Source of the DNA: Callorhinus ursinus
Taxonomy: Eukaryota > Chordata > Mammalia > Carnivora > Otariidae
DNA length: 64,000 nucleotides
Assembly: GCF_003265705.1 (NCBI RefSeq)
Contig: NW_020312788.1
Location: forward strand, 4,543,920-4,607,919
Direction of reading: 5' to 3'
The position numbers were made by a program, and so were the translations under genes. The notes under the pieces are model-generated. The model was not told the DNA's origin, did no database searches, and saw nothing but the letters and a program-made list of their open reading frames with translations. Position 1 is the first letter of the stretch; each line of letters begins with the position of its first letter. This document shows positions 22,674-34,480 of this stretch, one piece after another.

Positions 22674-23489
22674 GCTACTATTTTCACATATAATCTTCTA
22701 CCAAATTTATACATACTATATAGATACTGCTCTCTTTTGTTTAATCAATTTTAAATATTATGTATCACATTTCTACTATGGAAAAATTAGCATTTTCCCT
22801 CTCTTTCATCCCCTTTCCATGCAAACATCCTGCCAATGTAGCTGTATCACACTGAGTAAGCCCACATTGGTTGCTTTCATAATATGGTTCTGCTAGGTCA
22901 AGGAGAGTACTATAATTGTATGTCCTTACATATGTGCACTTTTGTTTTTTGCAGAGTTAATATTTGAGTAACTTTTAAAAAAATTTTAGCCATTGGTTAA
23001 GTTTTTCACACCCTTCAAAATCTCTGCAAAATGCCTCCATGTACTTCAATGTACCTTTTCATCTAATCTGGACTGGGTGCTCCTGGGACGTGCAGTGCAT
23101 CTCTCACCCTGGCACATTCCTTCTCATCATTGGGAAATGCCCCTTTGTTTTGAAACCTGTTTTTTGGGTCCTGGGAGCATTTTTATATTGTTTCCTTCTT
23201 GGAGAGATCACATTTCTCATAATTTCTTAAGGAAGAATGCATAGATGAAAAAAGGCATGGAAAATAAATTTTGAGAAGTCCAATGCCTGAAAACCATTTA
23301 CATTCTTCTCATATTATTAACTGATGGTTTGTGTGTAAAGTACTAGATTGGAGATCATTTTACTCTAGAAATTTGAATTTACCACTCCACTGCCTTCTAG
23401 ATTCCAAAGCTGCTACTAATAAACCTATTTATAGCCAATCCCTCATTGTTGTTCTTAATCTACAGAATCTATTAGAACTTCTCTAGTTT
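22674..23489. other. Intergenic, no gene seen
   Basis: AT-rich. The tract 22700-23240 has a diverged LINE-like texture but could not be placed. No gene. Confidence 0.4.
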
Positions 23490-25250
23490 TCCCACCAATG
23501 TTATTTTACTGCTACAGGATGTAATCCAGAATTCCACATTATATCTACTTGTTGTGTCTCCTTAGTCCCTATAATCTATGACATTTCCTTGGTCTTTCTT
23601 TGCCTTTAGTGACTTTGACAACTTTGAAGAGTACCGACCAGTTATTTTGTAAGACTGTCCCTCAGTTTGGGTTGTCTTGTGTGTTCTCCTGATTAAATTG
23701 TGTTTATGCATATTTGACAAAACACCACAGAAGTGGTATTGATGTCTTCTCAGTGCATTTTATCCGAACGAACATGATGTTAGCATGTCTTATAACTGGT
23801 GATGTTAATTTTGATCAATTCACTATGTTGACCTCTGTCAGGATACTCCACTGCAACGTTGCTATTTTTCCCTTTGTAACTAATACCTGTTTTCTGACTA
23901 GGTTCTTTGAGATTATGGGAATATCATTGCTCATCATACTTTCAGCCTAAATAATACTTTGTTATTTACAGCAGTTTTAGATTTACTAAGGAACATTTTT
24001 GAGAAGAAAATACAGAGTCCCCACATACCACTGCCCCTACTCTCCACACAGTTTCCCCTTTTATTTGCATCTTAAATTAGCATGATACATTTGTTACAAT
24101 TAATGAACTAATATTGATACATAATTATTAACTAAAGTCCATAATTCGGATTTCTTTTGTTTTTTAACATAATGTCATTTTTTTTCTGTTTTGATATCCC
24201 ACCCAGCTTACCATATTTACATGTAATTGTCATATCCTAATCTTCTTTTGGATATAGCAATTTCAGAGACTTCCTTCTTTTGATATTCTTAACAGTTTTA
24301 AGTAGTACTGGTCAGGTATATTGTAGGTTGTTCCTCTATTGGACTTTACCTGATGTTTTTCTCTTAGTCTGGGGATATGTGTTTTGGGAGGAAGATGACA
24401 GATGTGAAGTGCCATTTTCATCAAGTCATATCAAGAGTGCCTACTGTCGGGCGCCTGGGTGGCTCAGTTGGTTAAGCGACTGCCTTCGGCTCAGGTCATG
24501 ATCCTGGAGTCCCTGGATCGAGTCCCGCATCGGGCTCCCTGCTCAGCAGGGAGTCTGCTTCTCCCTCTGACCCTCCCCCCATCTCATGTGCTTTCTCTCT
24601 CATTCTCTCTGTCTCTCAAATAAATAAAATCTTTAAAAAAAAAAAAAAAGAGTGCCTACTGTCAACATGATTTACGACTGTTGATGTTGACCTTGATCAC
24701 CTGGCCGAGGTAATACTTGTTAGGTTTCTACACTTTAAAGTTACTCTTTTCCCCTGTTTTCATACTTTACACTTTGGAAGGAAGTCACTATGCCCAGCCC
24801 ACACTTAAGGAGTGAGGAGTTATTCTCCCTCTCCTTTAATGTGGTTTACCTACATAAATTATTTAGAATTCTTTTGCATGGGAGATTTGTTTCTTCTCCC
24901 ACATTTATTAAGTTATTCAATCATTTATTTATATCAGTATGGACTCATGGATATTTTATACTTTGAGTTATAATTTAACACTGCCTTTTTATTTTGTTGC
25001 TCAAATTGTTCTAGCTTTGGTCATTAGTAGTTCTTTTGGTTGGCTTCCAAGTCCCTTTGCTTTGACACACCCCCGTTAATGTGAGGTGGGTTTTTTGTTT
25101 GTTTGTTTGTTTTTAGCATTTCTTTATTTTCTGGTGCTACAAGATGCCCCAGATTCATCTTGTATATTTCCTGCCCTAGTCCTAGAAACAGCCATTTCTC
25201 AAGGGAGTCCTGGTTAATTCTATTGGACAATGATATGGCACTCAAGATTT
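23490..25250. mobile_element. Old LINE-1 (L1M) 3' region, split by a Can-SINE
   Basis: Phrases of a common L1M 3' segment occur in order: 'ctacttgttgtgtctccttagtccctataatct', 'gaccagttattttgtaagactgtccctcagtttgggttg', 'acaccacagaagtggtattgatgtcttctcagtgcat', later 'gttgctcaaattgttctagctttggtcatt' and 'ctacaagatgccccagattcatcttgtatatttcctgccctagtcctagaa'. 'gttgatgttgaccttgatcacctgg' (24678) repeats a phrase of 23800 ('ggtgatgttaattttgatcaa'), so at least two fragments may be joined. Orientation was not fixed. Confidence 0.6.
24449..24647 (+). mobile_element. Can-SINE, plus strand, little diverged
   Basis: It opens 'gggcgcctgggtggctcagttggttaagc' with intact A- and B-box-like tRNA promoter regions ('ggctcagttggttaag', 'ggatcgagtcc'), a CT-rich tract and an A-tail (24634-24647). 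Perfect 16-bp duplications aagagtgcctactgtc flank it (24433-24448 and 24648-24663), so it is among the youngest insertions here. Confidence 0.95.
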
Positions 25251-27009
25251 GGGCAGTAGATCTGCTGACCATCCCTTGCTCTTAACTCACTTTTTTCTGT
25301 CTAGGAGTTTTAAAATCATTTCTTTATCCAAAGATTATAATATTTCATGATAATTTTCTTTCATTGAGGAACTATTTTCATTTAAATTAATTGGATTTCT
25401 GTTGGTCCATTCACTTGGGAGACTTAGGCCCTTCCATTCAAAGAAATTGGCTTGTATTATTTATTTAACAATTTGCTTTCACTTATTCTCTCTGCTCTCT
25501 TCTGGAATTCCTTTCAGCTGAAGGTTGAAACTTTGGAATTTTTTTTCTAATTTTATCTTAACTATACTGCTCTCCATCTCTTTGTATATTCTTGGTGGCT
25601 TCCACAATTTTATTATTCAAGCTCTTTCTACATGACCGTCATCATCATCATCATCATCATCTGTCCTAGGTATAGATTCCAGGAGGTCATTTACATATTG
25701 CTCCTTTAAAGTAGGGCATCCTATTCTTTCTTTTTTCTTTTATTTTTGGCATCCGATTCTTGTTCCATGGATATACCACTCTTATTTCTCATGTTAATTA
25801 TATTGTCTTTGAATTTTCTTCTATGCTTTGCTCTGTCTCTAAGTCCACAGAATTACTTCTTTCAGTAGATTTGTTTCAGTTCCTCTCTGCCGTGCTAAAG
25901 ACATTCCTCAAATGTTCAATGATTCTTGTTTAGTGATCCCTAAGTAACCAAATGGGTATTCTATACATTTATGTATGTGTTTGAGGGTTAAGGGAATAAA
26001 TCCTGTGGAATAGAAGGCTTTATTCTAGGATGATTCAGTAATCAGCCAACTTTTTTCTTGAAGATACCAAAATGCCAGAATCCATGGGTCTATCCTGTGG
26101 GATGGATCAGGTTTTCTAGTGGAAGATCTTAGAATCTCTCTTCTGAAATATAAAATGTAACTATTAGGATTCTGGGTATTGGTTAAGAGAAAGAACCAGG
26201 AGCAGAGGGGAGAGTCTTATCATTGAGAATATAAATTTTTATTAATGTTCTTCTTTTCAGTCCAGCACCTCTCTTCATTCTCCTCTGTGTCTTTGTATCC
26301 CAGATTTCAAGCCACTGCAATCCAAATTTCCTTGAGAACATATCTCCTACCATGATGGAGGAAGAGGGCAGTTAGCAGAGTGGGCTAGAATTGGACCTCT
26401 GGTGGCCTAAAGATTTTCAAATAACTTCCTGTTTATAGCACCCAACCTTGCCCATTTGTATGATAACGAGGTCTCTTCAATTCCTGAGATTTTCTAGCTG
26501 TCTGCAGAAAGGATTAGTTTCTCTCACCAGGATCACTCTTTATAGGCAGCTAGATTAGACTTTCTTTGTTTCACTTTACTAAATCACTTAATTTTTCCGT
26601 CTGCATTTCACTTCATATGTTGTATTTTGATGTTATAAATGTTTCATCGTTTCATTGGAGATCCTGTTAGCAATTTCTGGTTTTTGTACTCCCTGTTTTG
26701 AAATATCTGGGAAAGGAAAAGTTGTAAGAAGAGTTTTTGAGCTGGCATTTTATCAAACCAAAAACAAAGTGTTAGAAATAAATAATGTAAAAAAAACTGT
26801 GAAACCTAATGCATTTGAGGAAACAAACTAGACTCTATAACTGTTCGATTAGTCCTTCAATCTGAATTTCTTGCCTAACAATTGTAGTTTAGGTGGGGAG
26901 AAATGTTTATTGATGAATTTGGCTATGCATTTGTACGTTCTTTAATCTTTAGAAGTCATAACATTTTTTTCTAATTTGCTGTTTGGCAGGGACATGAAGT
27001 CTGAATAGA
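25251..27009. other. Intergenic, no gene seen
   Basis: No gene or clear repeat, except a (TCA)n microsatellite of about 7-8 units at 25639-25661. The tract may contain further old LINE sequence. Confidence 0.45.
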
Positions 27010-27520
27010 ATGCCAGTTGCAGATACAGACACGGCATGGCAGAAGTTGCTGGTCATCCCACAATATTTATTCTTACCTTTCTCTGTATTAATAGAAACCT
27101 CAACTTTTGACTCACTGAATAGAAACCAGAATGAATATCACATTCCTTAACCTTCCTTGATATCCAATAATTGTGTCCATGGGGTTAAGTTCTGGCTAAT
27201 ATGATATGAACCCAAGAATGTGTAAAATAAAACTTCTAGATTGTAATATTTAGTGGAATGGGCATGAATTCCATTTCTTCTATTCCCTTTTTCTACTGCC
27301 TGGAATACAGATGTATTGGTGAGCCATCTTGAATTATGTGAATGGGGGTTTAATACACTAGAGATAGCAAATCAACAAAATTGAAAGAGCCTCATTTGGG
27401 GATATTTTGGACTGCTTATACTTGGATTATTAGGTTTGAGAGAAAGAAACTTCTGCCAAGCTTAAGCCACAGTTATTTTAAGTTTCTGTTACAGCAGTCA
27501 AATCTGACTTTTACATATGA
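27010..27520 (+). repeat. Ancient repeat, family uncertain
   Basis: Diverged phrases 'ccatggggttaagttctggctaatatgatatgaac' and 'aagcttaagccacagttattttaagtttctgttacagcag' match the layout of a common old mammalian LTR or DNA element ending 'ttaagccactgagatttt'. The name is not certain. Confidence 0.3.
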
Positions 27521-27890
27521 CATGTATATACTCAACTATTTCACATATATGCACGTAAATTATAATGGGATTTCTAGATAAATGACAACAAATTACAAAT
27601 TTGTAATTATCTTTACTTTCTATTTTATTTTTTCATTTGAAAATATTCTGGGCTTCTGCCAAGCCTGGTTAGGAATTAGTTGATACATGATTATTGGATA
27701 CAAAATTGCAAAATGGAATGCATTGTGATCAGGAACATTTTGAACAGAAACGTCAGATATATCTGTGATCTTTGTAATCTGATTCTTAGGACCGAGACAA
27801 ACTATAAAGTATAGGTACAAAATGACTCACCATATACTATGTTTTCCATATGAGATATTTGACAGTTTTCTCTGCTGATTTCCAATATTT

Positions 27891-28089
27891 ATTTATTTGT
27901 TTACTTTTAAAGATTTTATTTATTTATTTGACAGAGAGAGAGAGAGAGAGCGCGCACACACAAGTGTGGGGGAGGGGCAGAGGGAGAGGGAGAAGCAGTC
28001 TTCCTGGAGGAGGGGCTCAATTCCAGGACCCTGAGATCATGACCTGAGCCGAAGGCAGAGGCTTAACCCACTGAGCCACCCAGGAGCCC
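27891..28089 (-). mobile_element. Can-SINE, minus strand
   Basis: It reads 'taaagattttatttatttatttgacagagagagagag' to 'actgagccacccaggagccc'. Target-site duplications ctgatttccaatatt lie at about 27876-27890 and 28089-28104. Confidence 0.93.
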
Positions 28090-28133
28090 CTGATTTCCAA
28101 TATTAATATGGATTTTTGCTGATATTCTTTATT

Positions 28134-28330
28134 TTTATTTTTTTAAAGATTTTATTTATTTATTTGACAGAGAGACAGCAAGAGAGGGAACAAAAGCAGG
28201 GAGTTAGAAGGGAGGGAGAAGCAGGCTTCCCACTGAGCAGGGAGCCCAATGCAGGGCTCAGTCTCAGGACCCTGGGATTAGGACCTGAGCCGAAGGCAGA
28301 CGCTTAATGACTGAGCCACCCTGGTGCCCC
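28134..28330 (-). mobile_element. Can-SINE, minus strand
   Basis: A second minus-strand copy about 45 bp after the previous one, ending 'gactgagccaccctggtgcccc'. Flanks gatattctttatt (28121-28133) and gatattttttatt (28331-28343). Confidence 0.92.
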
Positions 28331-28399
28331 GATATTTTTTATTGACTGTGCCTATCTTTGGAAGATTTTTGGAAGGAGTCACATTGCGGCTATGAGTTT

Positions 28400-28535
28400 A
28401 TATATATATGTGTGTGTATATATGTATGCATATTACATATATATGTATATATGTATGTGTATTATATATGTATGTATGTATATTTTTATATATGTAAAAC
28501 ATATGTAATCCAGGTGTGTATGTATATATATCCAG
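28400..28535. repeat. AT/GT-rich simple repeat
   Basis: Imperfect (TA)n, (TG)n and (TATG)n units; low complexity, likely length-variable. Confidence 0.85.
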
Positions 28536-28931
28536 GGAGCTAAGAAATTGAAATCAGTTTAGAAAGTATCAACTGATAAAATGTTATTCTCCACTGTTTT
28601 GTAGAGGAGGACAAATAGCTTTAACCATCAATGGTCTATTCTTTCATTTCTGAGAATCCCTAATAAGCAAGCCCTTTATTGTGTTCCTCTGACACTGTTA
28701 AATAACTCTCTATAATTTTATTCACTGTCCAGATTCTTACAGTTCTGGAACCTGGGATAGCATGGAAGACTATGGTGAGGTTTTCTTAGAACAATTTTAA
28801 AGAACTCAAACATACAAATAGAATCGTAAGTAGAATGTTATACATTTAAAAATAGTGGTAAAGGAACTGATTCTGGCTTTGCAGTACTCTCTTTATGTAG
28901 GTATGTGAGGATGACAAAGAGTGAAACAATA

Positions 28932-29065
28932 GGGGTGCCTGGCTGTTTCAGTCAGTAGAGCATGTGAGTCTTGTAAGGGTTGTAAGTTTGAGTCCCATGT
29001 TGGTGTTGTAAGTTCGAGTCCCATGTTGGATGTAGAGATTATTTTTAAAAATAAAGTCTTAAGAA
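28932..29065 (+). mobile_element. Short tRNA-derived SINE with internal B-box duplication
   Basis: It opens 'ggggtgcctggctgtttcagtcagtagagcatgtgag' and ends 'gatgtagagattatttttaaaaataaag'. A 26-bp segment containing the B-box-like 'ttgtaagttcgagtccca' is present twice in tandem, starting at 28980 and at 29006. Confidence 0.8.
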
Positions 29066-29084
29066 AACAAGCAAGTATTATGGA

Positions 29085-29470
29085 TGAACTGTTTGTAGCC
29101 CCCTCCCCCGCATGGGCCCAAATTAATAAGTTGACACTCTACTCCTCGGTGTGATGGTAACAGGAGATGGGGCCTTTGGGAAGTGAGTAGGATTAGACGA
29201 GATCAAAGAGTGGAGCCCTTATGAATGGGTTTAGTGGCCTTATAAGAATCATGAGAGAGCTTGCTTCTTCTCTCAGCTCTTCACCATATGAAGATACAAG
29301 TAGAAACCAATAGTCTGCACCCTAGAAGAGGGTTCTCACTGGAACCTGACTATGCTGGATCTCTCATCTCAGACTTCCAACATCCCAAACTGTGAGAAAT
29401 CAATTTCTATTGTTTAGAAACCACCAAGTGTGTAGTATTTTGTTATAGCACCCTTAACTGACTAAGACAA
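29085..29470 (+). repeat. MLT1-type MaLR LTR, plus strand
   Basis: It follows the MLT1 consensus: 'ggtgtgatggtaacaggagatggggcctttgggaagtgagtaggatt', 'gcccttatgaatgggtttagtggccttataag', 'cttccaacatcccaaactgtgagaaatcaatttctattgtttagaaaccacc', 'gtattttgttatagcacccttaactgactaagaca'. Confidence 0.85.
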
Positions 29471-30726
29471 AATGGATTTTTGGTATTTTCCTATGATATT
29501 GCACATGACATATGGAAAGCTAACTAGCATTAGCTAAAAAGAAAAAAATATGAAGTCTTAAGAACTTTAAAATTCAAATGATTGAAATCATTCAAATGAT
29601 TTTCTGCAATATGATTTATATTATATTCACTCTGAACGATATCTAAGCCTGGATTTTGACAACAAACCCAAACCACATCTATTCCTTATTATACTAGAAT
29701 AGGGGTAGGGGAAGTTCCTCTTTGATGCTGAGTGCTTTAGTTCCTTGAGTGCCTTGGCATTCCCCATAGATATCATTGGACTTTCTTGTTTTTACCCTTT
29801 CTTTTCAGAGAGGCCTGTGCTTCATATCAAAATTCTGCAATCAGGGGAAATTTTACCACCTATATATTACAAAAGCATTAAAGTATATAAGTACCAGAGA
29901 TTAGGCAGAATGAAAGCAGATCAACAATTCTCATGTTCTTCATATTACGTGTGCTCTGTGATCTATTTCTATGGTGAATCACTACATTTTTCTGGGAGGC
30001 ACAGAGTGGGTTAGGGGCATGCTTGGTGTTCATTCCCTTAGCAAATTTACTGGGTACCAATTATATTACAACCGGTGTTCTATGTGCTACCTCATAGCAG
30101 GAGATAAACAAAAATTGTCATGCAGCCTTCATTCTGGTAGAACAAAACATAAAATAAACAAATAAGCAATTGATATTTAGCATGTTAGATAAGTGTTATG
30201 GAGAAAAACAAAGCAGTTGCTAGCTATGACAAGATTCAAAGTGTGGGAATTATAGCTGAGGTGGAGTGGAGAAAGAGATCCTCTATTAGGGAGGAAATCA
30301 GAAGCTAAGCTATTAGATGTTTCATCCAAATGTTGTTGGTATACAAATGGATGGGAAAGTTATTAATAATAGAAAGAGTGTGGGTAGAGGAGAAGACTGT
30401 CAACCAGAAAGTAAATCCTTAATAAATAAGAATGCCCATAAAGTTAAAAGATGAATGCTGGACTAGAAGAAGAAAAAGATGACACAGCTAGACACACATA
30501 TCTTCAAAAAAAGAGTTTTGATTTGTTTGCATTTTGGGAGAACTGTTTAAGGTTTTACCAAACCTGGACATGGTGAAATGGAGTGAGAATAAAAACAAGA
30601 GTCCCATCCACACTCCTGATGCTGACATCTTTGAGGTTAGAATAAACAGCCCCCACTTGAGCAGGCTGCAAGGAAAATAATTCCCCTAGGCGCCTATCAG
30701 ATTTGAGTGTAGTGTGACGAAGAAGG
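29471..30726. other. Intergenic; old repeat at about 30040-30300
   Basis: 'tactgggtaccaattatattacaaccggtgttctatgtgctacc', 'cagccttcattctggtagaac' and 'gttagataagtgttatggagaaaaacaaagcag' belong to the same unnamed old family as 3795-4700. Otherwise there is no gene. Confidence 0.4.
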
Positions 30727-31158
30727 GTTTTTTTTTTAAATTTATTTTGTTTTATTTAAATTCAATTAGTTAACATATAGTATATTACTAGTCTCAGAGG
30801 TAGAGGTCAGTGATTCATCAGTTGCATATAACACCCAGTGCTCATTACATCACGTGCCCTCCTCCTTAATACCCATCATCCAATTACCCCATCCCCCACC
30901 CCTCATCCCTTCCAACAACCCTTTCTTTCTTATAGTTAAAAGTTTCTTATGCTTTGTCTCCCTCTCTGATTTTGTCTTATTTTATTTTTCCCTCCCATTC
31001 CCTATGATCCTCTGTTTTGTTTCTTAAATTCCACATATGAGGGAGATCATGTAATTGTCTTTCTCTGACTGACTTGTTTCACTTAGCATAATACCCTCTA
31101 GTTCCATCCATGTCATTGCAAATGGCAAGATTTCATTTTTGATGGCTGTGTAATATTC

Positions 31159-31207
<49 letters not shown>

Positions 31208-31506
31208 GTGTGTATTTATATTTATATATTTATCCATTCGTCTGTCAATGGATATCTGGGCTCTTTCCATAGTTTTGCCATTGTGGACATGGCTGCTATA
31301 AATATGGGGGTGCAGGTGTCCCTTCAGATCACTACATTTATAACTTTGGAGTAAATACCTAGTAGTGCAATTGCTGGGTCATAGGGTGGCTCTATTTTTA
31401 ACTTTTTGAGGAACGTCCATACTGTTTTCCAGAGTGGTTACACCAGCTTGCATTCCCACCAGCAGTGTAAGAGGGCTCCCCTTTCTCCATATCCTCTCCA
31501 AAATCA
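30727..31506 (-). mobile_element. LINE-1 3' end, minus strand, containing a (GT)23 microsatellite
   Basis: A T-run tail at 30727-30738 is followed by 'caattagttaacatatagtatatta', 'ataacacccagtgctcattacatcacgtgccctcc', 'ccacatatgagggagatcatg', 'gttccatccatgtcattgcaaatggcaagatttcattt', and decayed ORF2 C-terminal DNA ending near 31506. A pure (GT)23 run at 31161-31206 occupies the site where related copies have 'ttctattatatatatata'. Confidence 0.87.
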
Positions 31507-31747
31507 GTTTTTTCTTGATGAGGTAGGACATGCAGGTCTAGAGTTTCCACCTTCTGAATATGTGTACTTAAGAAACACAGCTTAGAAAACATGATTATAA
31601 GGTTCTTAAGGCAGAAGTGTGGAAAACAAAGAGCTTCCCTCTACTGAGCAATTCAAAAGAATCTCATCAACTCATTATTAGGAGCATAATGTTTGCCAAA
31701 ATTTGTCAGATTAACTTAGTAATATTATCTAACAGTGGTGGCGATGA

Positions 31748-32302
31748 TGTGGGAAAAATGTTAGTGTTCGAAACTGATGGCCAAGAAAGAATTCTTGAGA
31801 CATCTTTGGTACAAAAAGGTGGTTTTATGAAAGCATGGGGACAGGACCCGTGGGCAGGAAGAGCTGCACTGGGGTCATGAGGAGCGGCCCACGATATACT
31901 TTCAAGTTGGGAGGGGGTTAGGGATAGCGTAAGTCTCTAAGGAACTTTGGAAACAAGGTTTCTAGGACATTGATGGGGCTAGCTGTTGTTGGAGAAAAGT
32001 CATTTGTTACTGTCTAATAAAACTTGAGACATGAGACCCTTCAGATGTATATCAGTGGGTCATATGCTTGGGGGGTGATTGCCAACATAAGATAAAGGAA
32101 GTTTCCAAAGGAACTTTTATATGTTAAAGTTACAGGATCCTGGGAGTCAGGCTAGGGTTTTCTTTTGCCCATAGCAAAGTATTCATATTGAGGCAGCTGA
32201 GTTCCTGAGGAATGTCACTCTGCCTGTTTCAAGGACTTGTCAATGCGCTCGCTGCAAGTAGTAAGGAAGTTTAATAATTTTCTTCTGCCTTTGTTTCCCA
32301 CA
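31748..32302 (-). repeat. Solo-LTR-like element, copy B
   Basis: Paralogue of 531-1310 without the SINE. The block runs from tgtggg (31748) to cccaca (32302), i.e. it has the TG...CA inverted ends expected of an LTR. It shares 'ggacaggacccgtgggcag', 'gttgggagggggttagggatagcgtaagtctctaagg', 'gctagctgttgttgg', 'agacccttcagatgtatatcagtg' with copy A. No clear 4-6 bp target duplication was found, so the true ends may differ by a few bases. Confidence 0.6.
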
Positions 32303-33249
32303 TTAGCAACATATTGTTCCAGAAAAACAAAAAAATGATTGCCCAGCTCAGAAGATAAATCCAACATCATTGGTTTCCCTTCTATTTGTCTCTTGTTTCT
32401 ATTATTGGTTTGCACAGCATCTTGCACAGCGTTACACATTATACAAAGCAGTTTATGTCAAGTATATTATTTAAGCTTTAAAATATTTAATATTAAATTC
32501 ATTAAATGTTTCTTATGTCTTAATGTACCGCAAGATGCATAGATTTTCCTGGGTGAAAAGGGATGCATAAATTGGATTGCCCCAGAAGAAAGTTCTATGC
32601 ACTAGAACATTCACTTGTACTGCCATCACGAAGTGTGGGAAAGAGAACATGATGATCTATACATTTTTTTATTATGTTCAGTTTGCCACTGTATAGTTTA
32701 TTAAAAAGAAATCAAGTGGATGTTTGACACTATGAAGTAATTGTTAATTTTTAGTTATGATAATTGTATTGGGTTGTATTGAAGGGGTTGTATTTTTAAA
32801 GAACTTATTCAGAGTCTTATGTTAATATAATTTGGATAAAATATTATGATGTCTGGACTACTTTTAAGCTAATCCAAGGTGAGGGGGCAAGTATAGATAA
32901 AACAAGATTGGCTATGTGTTGATAATAGTTGAGGCAGTGTGATTGAGGCGGAGTGATGAGTACAAAGGAGTTTGTTATACTTTCTTTGTATTTTCGTATA
33001 TGTTTGAAATCTTTCATAACAAGTGTGTAATTTAAACAAACAAAATACATGTAACAAGGCCTTTTCTGTGAGTCATGGATGAAACATGAAGTCCCTGACA
33101 CAGTTTGCACAGAACCAGTGTTAATTTCGTTCCACTTTACCCTTCTGTCTCACGCCTTGGAATATACACTTAGAGCCTCTTACAAATATACACAATTTCT
33201 TTTTCCTCTTCCTCATTTTTGTTATTTTTTCTTGGTGTGTTGTAGAAAT
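32303..33249. other. Intergenic, no gene seen
   Basis: AT-rich; no supportable exon or repeat. Confidence 0.5.
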
Positions 33250-33340
33250 TGTTTTTACTTTTTTTTATTACTATGTTCAGTTAGCCAACATATAGTACAT
33301 CATTAGTTTTTGATGTAATGTTCAATGATTCATTAGTTCA
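33250..33340 (-). mobile_element. Short LINE-1 3' terminus, minus strand
   Basis: T-run followed by 'actatgttcagttagccaacatatagtacatcattagtttttgatgtaatgttcaatgattcattagtt'; the last ~90 bases of a carnivore L1. Confidence 0.8.
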
Positions 33341-33689
33341 CCATTTTCAAACAAGATAAGATTATAAAATGAGCGTTCTGTGGTGTAGCAAAGTTTCCAA
33401 ACTCCCTTTGGGAAAGAAGGTCCAACAGCTCTTCCCTTCACCCCCAAACTTGATTGTTGCACACAGTTTTTCCAAATATGCATGATTTTTCCTCTGCCCT
33501 TTGTATCTCAAGTCCCCAGAGTGGGAAAGAAATCCAGAGTGAGGTTGTAATAGCTCCAACCCATTCGTTCCTAAACACCCCCCCCACACACACACCCCTA
33601 AGCAATGTTCAGATCTGAATGCTGCAGGCTGACAATTGCCCCAGACAAGCTCTACTGGGACAGCTAGGCAAGGGGAGAGAGAAAGCAAC

Positions 33690-34480
33690 TGGAGGTGAAG
33701 ACCTGAGTTTGCTGCCTTCCTCTCTCCCTCTCCCCTCCTCTCTCTCTTATTCCCACCTCTCCAAAACCCTTAGCTGCATACCCCCTCTTCCTATCCTCTC
33801 CAGCTTTTCAGGCTCTTGCATCAGCTCCTCCTCCTCACGGATCCCCTCCTCGCGCCCCCTCCCTTCTCCAGCAGCTGTGGAGGAGACCCGAGCGGAGCAG
33901 CTGCCGGTCAGGCCTAAGCGGTGGCGGCTGCCGGTCTCGGTCTCCATCACCCCGCCCACGCCCGGTCTGGATGGCCAAGTCGCTCACCACCCTGGGGATG
34001 AGGGCGGGGGAGAGGGTGGCGTGGCCAGGAGATGGGAGGGAGGAGTGGGAAAGACACAAACAGCATCAAGGTGGCAGGCGCGGCTCCACTGCGCATCTGG
34101 CCAGGAGGGGTCTCTGGACCAGTGGCTGGGCAGCCAGCCCAGGGACCCGGTTTCTAGCTGGGAATCCAGTGGGGCCCATTCACCGCCGAGCTGTCGTGAC
34201 CTGTAGCATCAGCTGGTGAGGGCAGACGCCAGCCTAGCAACACCTCCTAAGCAACCAGAACTGGGAAAACCAGAGAGATCCGAGAAGAAAAAGAAGCCCA
34301 GGAGGAGAAAAGGGCTCCAGGGAGCTCTGCTTCTCAGGGTTCCCTCAGTTGCTGTTGGAGACCCATCACATGGTAGCAAGTAAGTGCCTTTTCTTGCTGT
34401 GTGCCCAGCCCCAGGATGGTGAGAGCCGCCATCTGCTGCCACCCTTTCCCACCCACCCCCAGCCGGCCCCACCCCATACA
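33690..34480 (+). promoter_or_regulatory. CpG cluster / candidate promoter and first non-coding exon of SCN7A
   Basis: This is the only strongly GC-rich, CpG-bearing block in the window. By eye about 19 CpGs fall in 33838-34095, while most neighbouring kilobases hold few. A C/T-rich stretch precedes it (33710-33830), and no TATA box is evident. Consensus-like splice donors follow: g|gtgagg at 34216, caa|gtaagt at 34380 and cag|gtaagc at 34610. The first coding exon of SCN7A has only 14 transcribed bases before its ATG, so a separate upstream 5' UTR exon is required, and this block lies about 18 kb upstream on the same side. Strand and gene assignment are inference. It could instead serve an antisense or unrelated transcript. 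Confidence 0.4.

Noticed and set aside
24449..24647. tRNA gene-like A and B boxes in this and other 'ggggcgcctgggtggctcag' units
   Set aside because: These are Can-SINE heads derived from tRNA-Lys, with CT-rich and A-rich tails and target-site duplications; they are not functional tRNA genes.
31161..31206. Regular repeats that might suggest a CRISPR-like array
   Set aside because: Dinucleotide microsatellite in a vertebrate genome; there are no spacers or cas genes.
1..33000. Exons of XIRP2, the gene I expect upstream of SCN7A
   Set aside because: No Xin-repeat-like coding sequence or exon with matching splice sites was recognised.
33619..34206. 195-codon open frame across the CpG-rich block
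   Set aside because: GC-rich DNA yields long chance frames on both strands here; the translation is low-complexity Ser/Pro/Gly-rich, has no recognisable domain, and competing frames overlap it.
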